From a virus: 43,789 bases of DNA. The position numbers and the translations under genes are program-made. Positions 14,200 through 20,689 of this stretch are shown here, piece after piece; within the stretch, counting starts at the first letter, position 1, and each line of letters starts with the position of its first letter. Location: positions 1-43,789 of IMG/VR virus record IMGVR_UViG_3300046520_000168, one strand, 5' to 3'. The notes under the pieces were generated by a model. The model was not told the origin of the DNA. It did no database searches and was given only the letters and a program-made list of their open reading frames with translations.

Positions 14200-15351
14200 T
14201 TACAGCGATTCGTTCTTTTGTTTTTTCAATTCCGCATTGCATGCTGGGCTGTTGTTAAAGGTGTACTCCACTACGAAGTAGCCCTTATCTCTGGAAAGCG
14301 CTCGTGCATCAATTGAAATACTGTTGATGTCATTCTTGATTCCGGGCCCCCTCCATTCTGCAGCTAAAGTTCGATCCTGTTTGTAAAGGCCGGTCATCCA
14401 ATCATTTGAGTCCTTCCAAATGCTGCTTGGCATCAAGAAGTCATAGGTCTTCGGCTTTCCGTAAATTGAGGTCAAGGCATCCTTCATGGTGCCGTAGCCT
14501 GCTTGCAGCTGGTGCCCGAAGTCATTCGTTTGGATGGTTTTGCTTATCCCCCGAACCACGCAAAGGCCGACTGTCGGGGATATGACCAAGCCATATTGCT
14601 CAAAAGCATCGTTAGGCTTAGGAGCCCTATCGAGCAAGTAAAGGTTTTCAGATTCTTTGGCGAGCCGCGGGGCTTCTCCTGTCATTTTTTCAATGGCATC
14701 TCCACTTATGCCCGCCTCAAATCCAAACGGGCCAGATCCAGGTGGCAGAAGATTAGATTTGGCTGGTAACTGGGATGAGGCAGCCGAAGTCGTCGGAACT
14801 GCGCTCAAAGTGGATGACGGTAGTGCAGATACACGAATAGGATTTAAGCCATATTTTGCCACTAGGTACTGCTGCTCTAGCATCGCGAGGGTCTGCTCAC
14901 TAGTCGCTACAGTGGAGAGCTTCAATGCTTGGATAAGCCCGCCGCTGTATTGGGCGGCCTCAGCTTTTGCAGAGGCAATGCCTGCCTTCGCTTGCGTTAT
15001 TTCGGCTGATAGTTTGCTGGCGAGATCCTCGTCCACCTTGGAGGTAACTGTGGCTATAGTTACGCTACTTTGTGATTGGACGGCTAAAATTCGTTGCTCT
15101 AACAGCGCCTGATTGGTTTTAAGAATTTCAACCCGAGTTGAAATCAAATCCTTTATCAGCCCTCCGCTATAGACGGCCGCCGACCGAGTGCCAGCATCGA
15201 TATCCTGTTTTGTCTGCGCAAGCTCCGTTTCTAAGCTGGCAACATATGCCTTTTGCTCTGGAGTGAGATCTTTTTCCATACACCCTTGGAGAATGATGGC
15301 AGCTACAAAACAAAAAATGTATCCGTGCATGCGCAATTTGAATCCCCCCAT
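14200..15351 (-). CDS. Outer-membrane-type lipoprotein, unknown function
   Basis: About 383 aa. The N-terminus has a basic start and hydrophobic core ending in a lipobox, YIFCFVAAIILQGC, so the Cys would be lipidated. Then follow two helical repeats, each with YSGGLI and LLEQ/MLEQ blocks (about residues 60-100 and 135-170), a Pro/Ser linker, and a beta-rich domain of about 190 residues with a conserved-looking GYGTMKDALTSIYGKPK. Start uncertain: ATG 15351, TTG 15336 (best spaced behind GGGGGGA) or ATG 15330; an ATG at 15372 is also in frame. Transcribed alone between a divergent gene and a terminator. A prophage lipoprotein suggests lysogenic conversion, such as receptor blocking; not proven. 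Confidence 0.75.
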   Translation of the reverse strand: MGGFKLRMHGYIFCFVAAIILQGCMEKDLTPEQKAYVASLETELAQTKQDIDAGTRSAAVYSGGLIKDLISTRVEILKTNQALLEQRILAVQSQSSVTIATVTSKVDEDLASKLSAEITQAKAGIASAKAEAAQYSGGLIQALKLSTVATSEQTLAMLEQQYLVAKYGLNPIRVSALPSSTLSAVPTTSAASSQLPAKSNLLPPGSGPFGFEAGISGDAIEKMTGEAPRLAKESENLYLLDRAPKPNDAFEQYGLVISPTVGLCVVRGISKTIQTNDFGHQLQAGYGTMKDALTSIYGKPKTYDFLMPSSIWKDSNDWMTGLYKQDRTLAAEWRGPGIKNDINSISIDARALSRDKGYFVVEYTFNNSPACNAELKKQKNESL

Positions 15352-15471
15352 ATTGAGTCCGTACTTTACCATTCATGGCGCACAGCCACCATTGGTCACT
15401 CAGAGTGCCATCATACTGAACGGTCCGTGTAATCTGCCCTCTACCCCAATAGACCACCATTAGGGGCTCCA

Positions 15472-15693
15472 ATGAGAGAGGCACAGCGAAGACTGGCCAT
15501 GACAGCCTGGCACGAGCTATTCGGCTTGGCTGAAAACCAAATTGACGCAGAGGTTAAGTACTTCGGATTGTTGAGGCGGGCTGACGCCATGGAGCGTGCC
15601 GGCCTCATCACCAGCGACGAGTGGAAGAAGCTTGTACAGCAGGCGGGGGTACTGCTTGCCAGCACCGCAGAATGCATGGGCGGAGCAGGGTAG
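15472..15693 (+). CDS. Small helical phage protein
   Basis: 73 aa (RRLAMTAWHELFGLAENQID, RRADAMERAGLITSDEWKKL), soluble and helical, with GGGG upstream of the ATG. The segment AMERAGLITSDEWKKL resembles the SHOCT-like or short-oligomerisation helices found at protein ends, but I would not name it. Divergent from the lipoprotein gene; followed by two hairpins. Function unknown. Confidence 0.6.
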   Translation: MREAQRRLAMTAWHELFGLAENQIDAEVKYFGLLRRADAMERAGLITSDEWKKLVQQAGVLLASTAECMGGAG

Positions 15694-15702
15694 TGCAGAA
15701 CG

Positions 15703-15730
15703 AAAAGCCCGGCGCTGGGCCGGGCTCTCT
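15703..15730 (+). terminator. Terminator-like hairpin, copy 1
   Basis: AGCCCGGC-loop-GCCGGGCT with A-tract before and CTCTC after. Directly downstream of the 73-aa gene. The tail has no clean T-run on the plus strand, but leftward it ends in TTTTCG, so it could also stop leftward transcription. Confidence 0.6.
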
Positions 15731-15802
15731 GTAGATGGGGCCAAATCCCTTTGGCGGACCGCATTGTGCTTGGTAGCTTTGACGAAGGCGTGACAGACAG
15801 AT

Positions 15803-15832
15803 ACGAAAAGCCCGACGCTTGGCCAGGCTCTC
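15803..15832. terminator. Terminator-like hairpin, degenerate copy 2
   Basis: ACGAAAAGCCCGACGCTTGG followed by CCAGGCTCTC repeats copy 1 (100 bases upstream) with about four changes. On the minus strand it lies just after the DUF1828-type gene stop (15837) and ends AGCCTGGCC...GGGCTTTTCG, so it probably terminates that leftward gene. Confidence 0.55.
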
Positions 15833-15836
15833 AGCT

Positions 15837-16601
15837 TCAGGCCGCAAGCGACCTTATATCCTCAATTAGCTGAGATGCGGTCTTGAAAACCAGCACGCTT
15901 GCGCTTTCTGCCAGTGCAGACGCCGCCTTGCCCACATCCTGAGGGTTGGCCGACTCCAGAATCACCAAGCGCCTTGCTTGTGGCGCGGCGTTCTTTAGGT
16001 CAACCATTTTCCCCAAGGTACTGTAGACGGATAGCCAGTGCGGCTTGTCATCCTGAGCACTAACGGTCTGGATGATCTGCGGATTTCCGGATTCAACATC
16101 AAGCGCGAACTGGAACTTCAGGTTGTGGCCACTTGCGCCCTGAACCTCATAGTCCCTTTTCACGCGCTTCGGAAATCCGGCGCGAAGAGCCTTGGAGACA
16201 ATCTTCTCAAATTTAGATATGGGCGCAGGTCTCCAAGCATCGCAAGCTTGGCTGATCTGGCTGGCCGCTTCGATAAATCGAGCCATGTAGTACGGCACAT
16301 CCTTCTCGGCACACGATGCATGCAGTTCGCCGCTTTCCGATAGTGCTATGTGACAATCCGAAGCGATGCTGGCCAGTTTCGCGGCTTTGTTTGCATTTGG
16401 GCTCACACCCATAGTCATCGCGTGGAACAAGGTATCAGCGTTGTCGGTGATGCGAACCCGACCTTGCCCAATATCCTGAACGTACGCACCGATCAGGGTG
16501 CCGTCAAAGGATAGGGAAATTGGGCTTTCTAGGTAAACGAGGCCGCTATTGATATGCGTACACGCTAGACCGAAAGCCTCGGTAATATGTGTGCAGTTCA
16601 T
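15837..16601 (-). CDS. DUF1828/DUF1829-type protein of a two-gene module
   Basis: 254 aa. The N-terminal block YLESPISLSFDGTLIGAYVQ, then RVRITDNADTLFHAM, is the DUF1828 pattern; the rest (PISKFEKIVSKALRAGFPK, FQFALDVESGNPQIIQTVSA, ARRLVILESANPQDVGKAAS) fits the DUF1829-type part that often follows. Such proteins are carried by prophages and plasmids with no proven function. The last block looks like a Rossmann-type or nuclease-like alpha/beta segment. Its ATG overlaps the stop of the partner gene (16598-16601), implying co-translation. The module lies downstream of cI on the same strand, the rexAB position in lambda. Confidence 0.75.
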   Translation of the reverse strand: MNCTHITEAFGLACTHINSGLVYLESPISLSFDGTLIGAYVQDIGQGRVRITDNADTLFHAMTMGVSPNANKAAKLASIASDCHIALSESGELHASCAEKDVPYYMARFIEAASQISQACDAWRPAPISKFEKIVSKALRAGFPKRVKRDYEVQGASGHNLKFQFALDVESGNPQIIQTVSAQDDKPHWLSVYSTLGKMVDLKNAAPQARRLVILESANPQDVGKAASALAESASVLVFKTASQLIEDIRSLAA

Positions 16602-17113
16602 ATCAACCTCATTTGTGGCTCATCATTTTCCGTCGGCAGATTTATTGGTGGCGCGCCGATGATATTGGCACGACTTAGAAATACCTGCCACAAGCTTGAG
16701 ACGGACTGTGCTTCAAGGGGCTCGATATACCCGTACGACGCCTCAGGGACTGGCAAATGGATGTGTGGGTGGGAAATTTTCTGCATGAAAAACTCCCTTC
16801 CAATGCCGACCTTGTTCACATGATTGGCCGACCCGTTCTCGTCTATCCCGAAGACTCGGGCATTATTGACCAGCAGGGTCATGTACAGCTTGTCCGGCAC
16901 ATCCTGAATTAGGCTTGGCTTGTAGTCGAGCTGGAGGAATAGACCCTCTGGACGCACATTGCCAACTAGAAGTGCGGTCCTGAATTTGAAGCTTGAGGGC
17001 CACTGCTTGACCGTTGTCTGAACCCACTCAATGGAGTTCCCAGCGTCCCAACGCTTTTCTAATTCAAGGCCGGCTATTGCTTCTTCATAGGAGATTTTTG
17101 AAGGCTTTGCCAT
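16598..17113 (-). CDS. Partner protein of the DUF1828-type gene
   Basis: 171 aa, soluble. Mixed alpha/beta with blocks FRTALLVGNVRPEGLFLQLD, DKLYMTLLVNNARVFGIDEN and a histidine-rich FFMQKISHPHIHLPVPEASY. The HPHIH cluster could be a metal site. Proteins of this look next to DUF1828 genes are annotated only as domains of unknown function in my memory. The stop overlaps the downstream ATG by four bases. No strong ribosome-binding site (GGAG lies 12 bases away), consistent with read-through from the cI transcript 75 bases upstream. Confidence 0.7.
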   Translation of the reverse strand: MAKPSKISYEEAIAGLELEKRWDAGNSIEWVQTTVKQWPSSFKFRTALLVGNVRPEGLFLQLDYKPSLIQDVPDKLYMTLLVNNARVFGIDENGSANHVNKVGIGREFFMQKISHPHIHLPVPEASYGYIEPLEAQSVSSLWQVFLSRANIIGAPPINLPTENDEPQMRLI

Positions 17114-17187
17114 TCACGCAATGCTCCGCATCTGCATTCCTTTGGCGCCCATGATGGGCCACGCTCGCATACGTTATAAGAAAAGGG

Positions 17188-17460
17188 CTATATCGGCTTC
17201 GCCCTGGTGATTCGCTGATCCTTGACCTCATCGGCATAGCCGCGCAGCTTCTGCTGCTGAGCCTCTAGCAGCACGCACATTTTCATCAGTGCAATCGCTT
17301 CATCGGGCGATTTGCCGCTGCCGGCCATGCTCGTCAATTCGGCCATTGTCCAGCCAAGGACTGCGCTCGCATCCTCAAGGTCATAAAACAGCTCCTGCTG
17401 CGCAGTGCGTGGCCCGTCGAGCCCCTGGATAAGATCTGCCATCAATACCTCTTCTGCCAT
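17188..17460 (-). CDS. Small conserved phage protein downstream of cI
   Basis: 90 aa, acidic and helical (AQQELFYDLEDASAVLGWTM, DEAIALMKMCVLLEAQQQKL) with a basic tail. Starts at 17460 or at 17442 (MADLIQ). It lies nine bases after the preceding small gene and is therefore part of the cI transcript. Helical bundle; function unknown. Confidence 0.6.
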   Translation of the reverse strand: MAEEVLMADLIQGLDGPRTAQQELFYDLEDASAVLGWTMAELTSMAGSGKSPDEAIALMKMCVLLEAQQQKLRGYADEVKDQRITRAKPI

Positions 17461-17468
17461 GGCAGTCT

Positions 17469-17681
17469 TCAATGAAGAGTCTTTCGGCTTTCGCCAATCC
17501 TGATCCGATCCAGCGCACGGTTTAGAGCATCCAAGGCTTCGAGAAGGGCTTTCGCTTCTGCCTCTCGACCGTCGCCCCAAAGACGTTCAGCCATTTTGTT
17601 CAGGGCGAGGATTGATCGCTCTATGTCTGCAGCAGTTGATGTGGCTTTGCTTTCCGGCTGATTCTTCGTGGTGATCGGCAT
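17469..17681 (-). CDS. Small helical protein directly downstream of cI
   Basis: 70 aa. After a short polar start (MPITTKNQPESKATS) come two amphipathic helices (ADIERSILALNKMAERLWGD and EAEAKALLEALDALNRALDR). The ATG at 17681 is four bases after the cI stop, so it is co-transcribed and probably translationally coupled. It would be made in the lysogen. Function unknown. Confidence 0.6.
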   Translation of the reverse strand: MPITTKNQPESKATSTAADIERSILALNKMAERLWGDGREAEAKALLEALDALNRALDRIRIGESRKTLH

Positions 17682-17685
17682 AGCT

Positions 17686-18552
17686 TCAAACCGGTTGTCC
17701 GTTCCACACATAAAGCACCCGGGCCAGTATGTGGGTGTCGTCCACACGAATGTCTTCAGGGTCGTGGTGCTTGTTATCCGAGATCATCTTGAAGCGGTCC
17801 TTGCCTTTCTTCTGCAAGCGCTTCACGTACAACATTTCGTCGTGGGAGAAGAGATAGATACCGTCACCGGTGAACTCTCTGATCGTGATGTCTACGAGAA
17901 GGGGGTCGCGATCCTTGATCGTAGGGGCCATCGACTGCCCCCAACCGGTGATCATTTTGAGATGAAAGTGCTCTTTGAACGTGACGCCCATCTCGCGCAG
18001 GTGTTTGGGGCTGACCCTTATGTCCTGAAGCATTTCTGGGTATTCGTGCGGGATCTGCCCGCCGCCCATCGCAGCGCGCACGTCATAGTGGGCAATCCAC
18101 ACCTCATCACCGACTTGGCCTGGGCGAGAGAAATCTACGTTGATTACGTTGCTTTTTTCTTCGGCGGCAGCGAGAAGACGGTCTCGAGCTTCAGGTGAAA
18201 GTCCTTTTCCCTGCTTCGCGAGCATTTGGCGAACGATGTCGGCAGCCGATGCGCTCGGTGCAGTCAGCCCTGAGTGCTCAGCAGCGCTTGTAAGGCCGCT
18301 TATTTCAGTCGCCAGTCTTTTGCTGAATTTCTCAATGGGGACGTCGAGCAGGCGCGATAACACCGCCGCAAACTTCACGTTCAGTGGGTTGGTTCCGTTC
18401 AGGTACATCGCAACGGCGGCTGCGGAGATGTCAGCCGCTTCCGCAAGGCTTGCTTGAGTGAGGCCAAGGGCATTCTTTTTCGATACGAAGAGCGCCTTCG
18501 CGGCGTCGCACTCTGCTTTTAACTCTGGGGAAAGTTCTTTCTTTTTGCTCAT
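17686..18552 (-). CDS. cI: CI-like prophage repressor, HTH plus S24 peptidase domain
   Basis: 288 aa. N-terminal helix-turn-helix at about residues 30-55 (GLTQASLAEAADISAAAVAM) binds the 13-bp operators at OL and OR. C-terminal LexA/CI-type S24 domain: catalytic Ser207 in WGQSMAPTI and Lys244 in LYVKRLQK. The usual Ala-Gly cleavage bond is not obvious; the equivalent region reads VRAAMGGGQ (158-166). The ATG has little Shine-Dalgarno (CACGG), which fits a short-leader transcript from a PRM inside OR. It maintains lysogeny by repressing PL and PR. Confidence 0.93.
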   Translation of the reverse strand: MSKKKELSPELKAECDAAKALFVSKKNALGLTQASLAEAADISAAAVAMYLNGTNPLNVKFAAVLSRLLDVPIEKFSKRLATEISGLTSAAEHSGLTAPSASAADIVRQMLAKQGKGLSPEARDRLLAAAEEKSNVINVDFSRPGQVGDEVWIAHYDVRAAMGGGQIPHEYPEMLQDIRVSPKHLREMGVTFKEHFHLKMITGWGQSMAPTIKDRDPLLVDITIREFTGDGIYLFSHDEMLYVKRLQKKGKDRFKMISDNKHHDPEDIRVDDTHILARVLYVWNGQPV

Positions 18553-18562
18553 CCGTGAAATT

Positions 18563-18624
18563 TAACCGTTGGTTAATTTATTTGCGTCAACCGGCGGTAT
18601 TGCTAGAAAACTAACCGGCGGTTA
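18563..18624. promoter_or_regulatory. OR operators (three CI/Cro sites)
   Basis: TAACCGTTGGTTA (18563-18575), CAACCGGCGGTAT (18588-18600) and TAACCGGCGGTTA (18612-18624), spaced 24-25 bases, between the divergent cI and cro. The last is a perfect palindrome around the centre and overlaps the PR spacer; the first, most diverged one is nearest cI and probably plays the OR3 role. Confidence 0.85.
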
Positions 18625-18628
18625 ATAT
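18600..18628 (+). promoter_or_regulatory. Early rightward promoter PR
   Basis: TTGCTA (18600-18605) and TAATAT (18623-18628) separated by 17 bases, with the best operator in the spacer against the -10, the same design as PL. The transcript would start near 18,635, giving cro a leader of about 25 bases. Confidence 0.7.
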
Positions 18629-18660
18629 TGATCTCGAAAACACCATTCGAGATTTTCAGA

Positions 18661-18867
18661 ATGAAGCAGATCCCACTAACAGAGCTGGTTGCTACGAAAG
18701 GGCAGGCCTTTGCGGCTAAGTCTCTTGGGGTCAGCCCCGCTGCAATCAGTAAGGCCATTTCAGCCGAGCGAAACATTTCTGTCATCTGCAATGAAGACGG
18801 GACCTTTGAGGCTCAAGAGCTCAAGTCCTTTCCGGCGCAGGCATCAATGAAGAAATCAGCGGCTTAA
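18661..18867 (+). CDS. cro: Cro-like repressor
   Basis: 68 aa, the first gene of the rightward early operon, divergent from cI. The segment GQAFAAKSLGVSPAAISKAI is a helix-turn-helix of the Cro type (TQxxAAxxLGVxQxAISKAI in relatives), followed by a beta strand (ISVICNEDGTFEAQEL). Competes with CI at the same operators and favours lytic growth. Start at 18661 (MKQIPLTEL) fits the family length; an in-frame ATG at 18628 would lie in the PR -10. Shine-Dalgarno is weak. Confidence 0.85.
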   Translation: MKQIPLTELVATKGQAFAAKSLGVSPAAISKAISAERNISVICNEDGTFEAQELKSFPAQASMKKSAA

Positions 18868-19079
18868 CCAACCGAATTTCGCCTCGACGCGAGCGAGACA
18901 GTTGCGCGCTCAAAACCACGCAGCTCATCACCGCCAAGCCGATCTCGCCAAGGGCCGGCAACCCGCTCAAACGCAGGCCAAAGCCTGAGCTGAGACGACA
19001 AGGGAAGGGTGGTAGCAAGAGCGACCACAAGGCAGCAAAGGGCGGCTATCTCGCCCTGTAATTCGGAATTAGTGGTCAT
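18864..19079 (-). CDS. Possible antisense small gene behind cro
   Basis: A 71-codon leftward frame (MTTNSELQGEIAALCCLVVA, then ERVAGPWRDRLGGDELRGFE) fills the 240-base gap between cro and the next rightward gene. GGGAC lies before the ATG. It looks protein-like but runs against the PR transcript and has no promoter I can see. The same DNA read rightward is open but has no start codon. If not coding, the gap holds only an AGGGCG-loop-CGCCCT hairpin (about 19,036-19,055). Confidence 0.3.
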   Translation of the reverse strand: MTTNSELQGEIAALCCLVVALATTLPLSSQLRLWPAFERVAGPWRDRLGGDELRGFERATVSLASRRNSVG

Positions 19080-19109
19080 GGATGCGTCCCTGATCTGAGC
19101 AGATTTTCA

Positions 19110-19757
19110 ATGTACCCAGACTATGAGCGAGACAGTCCCATGGAAACGTCCAGTCCAAGACACAGCGTTCAAACCCGTGACCAGGTACTGGTCGCTCACG
19201 CAGCGAACCAGATCGCTCGAACCAGCTTGAGTCAGGACGACTTCGCCCAGGCACTGAGCCGCGAGCTGCATCTGGCTTGCCCGGAAAAGGCCGTTTCTAA
19301 AGAGGTGCCGGACTTCAGCGCGCTCACCGCTCAGAACGACGTAGGTGAATTCATGAAAGCAACCGGTCGCTGGCTGAAGCGAGTTCAGCGCTGGCTCTCC
19401 GGCGATCAAGACATGCCGTCCTGGCTTGAGGAGTCGTGGGTCAATGCGCTTAAGCCTGAGTTCCGAGATCACTGCATCAACGAGCTTGCGGGCCGTCATG
19501 GGCTGATCGGCGCCCGCCAGATGACCAGCGACCAATGCGCAAACAAAAGCTTCGGTGCGCTGATCCGCGCTCTCGGCGATGTGATCGACACCGGGAGCGA
19601 AGTGTTCGACGACCAGGTCATGTGCGAAGTCGATTTGCCGCACCTCCCAGCGTTCGCAGCGCAGTGCCGCCAGGTTGAAGCGCGGGCAGGGGAGTTGGGC
19701 CGGAAAGCTGAAGCCCTGCTTGTGAAGCACCGTCCGAACTTGAAGTCCATCGCCTGA
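19110..19757 (+). CDS. Conserved phage protein of the rightward early operon
   Basis: 215 aa (or 205 from the ATG at 19140). Helical, with a central hydrophobic core (WLKRVQRWLSGDQDMPSWLE, SWVNALKPEFRDHCINELAG) and CANKSFGALIRALGDVID. No HTH of the CII type is evident, though the position between cro and replication genes is where CII lies in lambda. Neither start has a strong ribosome-binding site. It is followed by a GC hairpin. Function unknown; a regulator is possible. Confidence 0.7.
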   Translation: MYPDYERDSPMETSSPRHSVQTRDQVLVAHAANQIARTSLSQDDFAQALSRELHLACPEKAVSKEVPDFSALTAQNDVGEFMKATGRWLKRVQRWLSGDQDMPSWLEESWVNALKPEFRDHCINELAGRHGLIGARQMTSDQCANKSFGALIRALGDVIDTGSEVFDDQVMCEVDLPHLPAFAAQCRQVEARAGELGRKAEALLVKHRPNLKSIA

Positions 19758-19769
19758 ATCCCAGGCACA

Positions 19770-19799
19770 AAAAAGCCGGGATTGCGGCCCGGCTAATTC
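19770..19799 (+). terminator. Terminator-like hairpin in the PR operon
   Basis: AAAAAAGCCGGG-ATTGCGG-CCCGGCTAATTC: 7-bp GC stem after the 215-aa gene, with only a weak T-rich tail. A tR-type attenuator that would be overridden by antitermination is plausible. Confidence 0.55.
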
Positions 19800-19822
19800 A
19801 TTAACACTTGATGAGGTCGATT

Positions 19823-20689
19823 ATGCAGAGCCAACTCAATTCAAGCAATACCTCTCCCAATGTCGCGACACGTTTTATTAATTCCGAAAACGTGTCGCGA
19901 ACCAAACCGGCAACCCCTTTCAGTTTTCACGGCCTTCTGGTTCGCGTCATTGACGACGGCTCAGGAGAGCCTTGGTTTATCGCCAAGGACGTGGCTGAAG
20001 CACTCGGTTACGCCAACACATCGAAAGCTATCAACGCCCACTGCAAAGCTGTGAATACCTGCCATACCGAAATGGGAGGGCAGGTCAGGGCAGTGCAGAT
20101 CATCCCGGAGCGTGATCTTTACCGGCTGGTGATGAAGTCGAAGCTGCCGGCTGCCGAGCAATTCGAGGAGTGGGTGGTGGGCCAGGTACTACCGAGCATC
20201 CGCAAGACTGGCAACTTCTCAGCCCGGGCGCAGAACAACTCCAAAATCATCGGCGAACTGGCCATCCTTGAATGCTTCGATCGCCTTCTAAAACCGGCGC
20301 CTTCCAGCAAGATGATGATGCTGGCCCAGATTGCCGCCAATAACGGTCTAGACGCCAAGTTCCTACCTGGCTACGCCGTTGACGCCGCACCAGACGCCGC
20401 CGGTGGCGGCTCCATGCCAACCAAAGCCGTTACCGCCCTAATCAAAGACTTTGACTTGCGCACGTCGGCACCAGTTTTCAACAAACTGCTGGCCGCCGCA
20501 GGTTTCCTGAAGCAACTCCAGCGCAAAAACTCCAAGCAGGGGATGGTCGACTTCTGGTCGGTGACCGAGAAGGGCATGGCTTATGGCAAGAATCTCACAA
20601 GCCCCCAATCCCCCCGCGAGACACAGCCTCACTGGTACGTCGATCGCTTCCTCGAACTGGCCGACCTGATCGGCAAAGGCGGCAAGTAA
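19823..20689 (+). CDS. Bro-N antirepressor-type protein
   Basis: 288 aa. Residues about 30-135 are a Bro-N domain: FHGLLVRVIDDGSGEPWFIA, KDVAEALGYANTSKAINAHC, then ERDLYRLVMKSKLPAAEQFE and WVVGQVLPSIRKTG. A C-terminal domain (about 180-285, TAVTALIKDFDLRTSAPVFN, KLLAAAGFLKQLQRKNSK) is the usual second module of phage antirepressors. Known relatives inactivate repressors or regulate early genes. Start at 19823 has GAGG seven bases upstream. The first 25 codons contain a perfect 14-bp inverted repeat. Stop overlaps the next ATG (TAATG). Confidence 0.85.
   Translation: MQSQLNSSNTSPNVATRFINSENVSRTKPATPFSFHGLLVRVIDDGSGEPWFIAKDVAEALGYANTSKAINAHCKAVNTCHTEMGGQVRAVQIIPERDLYRLVMKSKLPAAEQFEEWVVGQVLPSIRKTGNFSARAQNNSKIIGELAILECFDRLLKPAPSSKMMMLAQIAANNGLDAKFLPGYAVDAAPDAAGGGSMPTKAVTALIKDFDLRTSAPVFNKLLAAAGFLKQLQRKNSKQGMVDFWSVTEKGMAYGKNLTSPQSPRETQPHWYVDRFLELADLIGKGGK
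19863..19900. repeat. Perfect 14-bp inverted repeat in the antirepressor 5' end
   Basis: TCGCGACACGTTTT and AAAACGTGTCGCGA separated by ten bases, within codons 14-26 of the antirepressor gene. The half-site CGCGACACGTTT recurs at 25,001 behind the holin gene. Likely a protein-binding site or an RNA hairpin controlling antirepressor expression. Confidence 0.8.

Noticed and set aside
17945-17965. GTGCTCTTTGAAC as a rightward boxA
   Set aside because: It lies within the coding region of cI, upstream of PR and on the strand not transcribed from it in that place; the match is likely coincidental.
18868-19060. Rightward open frame after cro (ISGLTNRISPRRERDSCALK onward)
   Set aside because: Fairly GC-rich at third positions, but it has no ATG, GTG or TTG anywhere in the open part, and nothing suggests a frameshift from cro.
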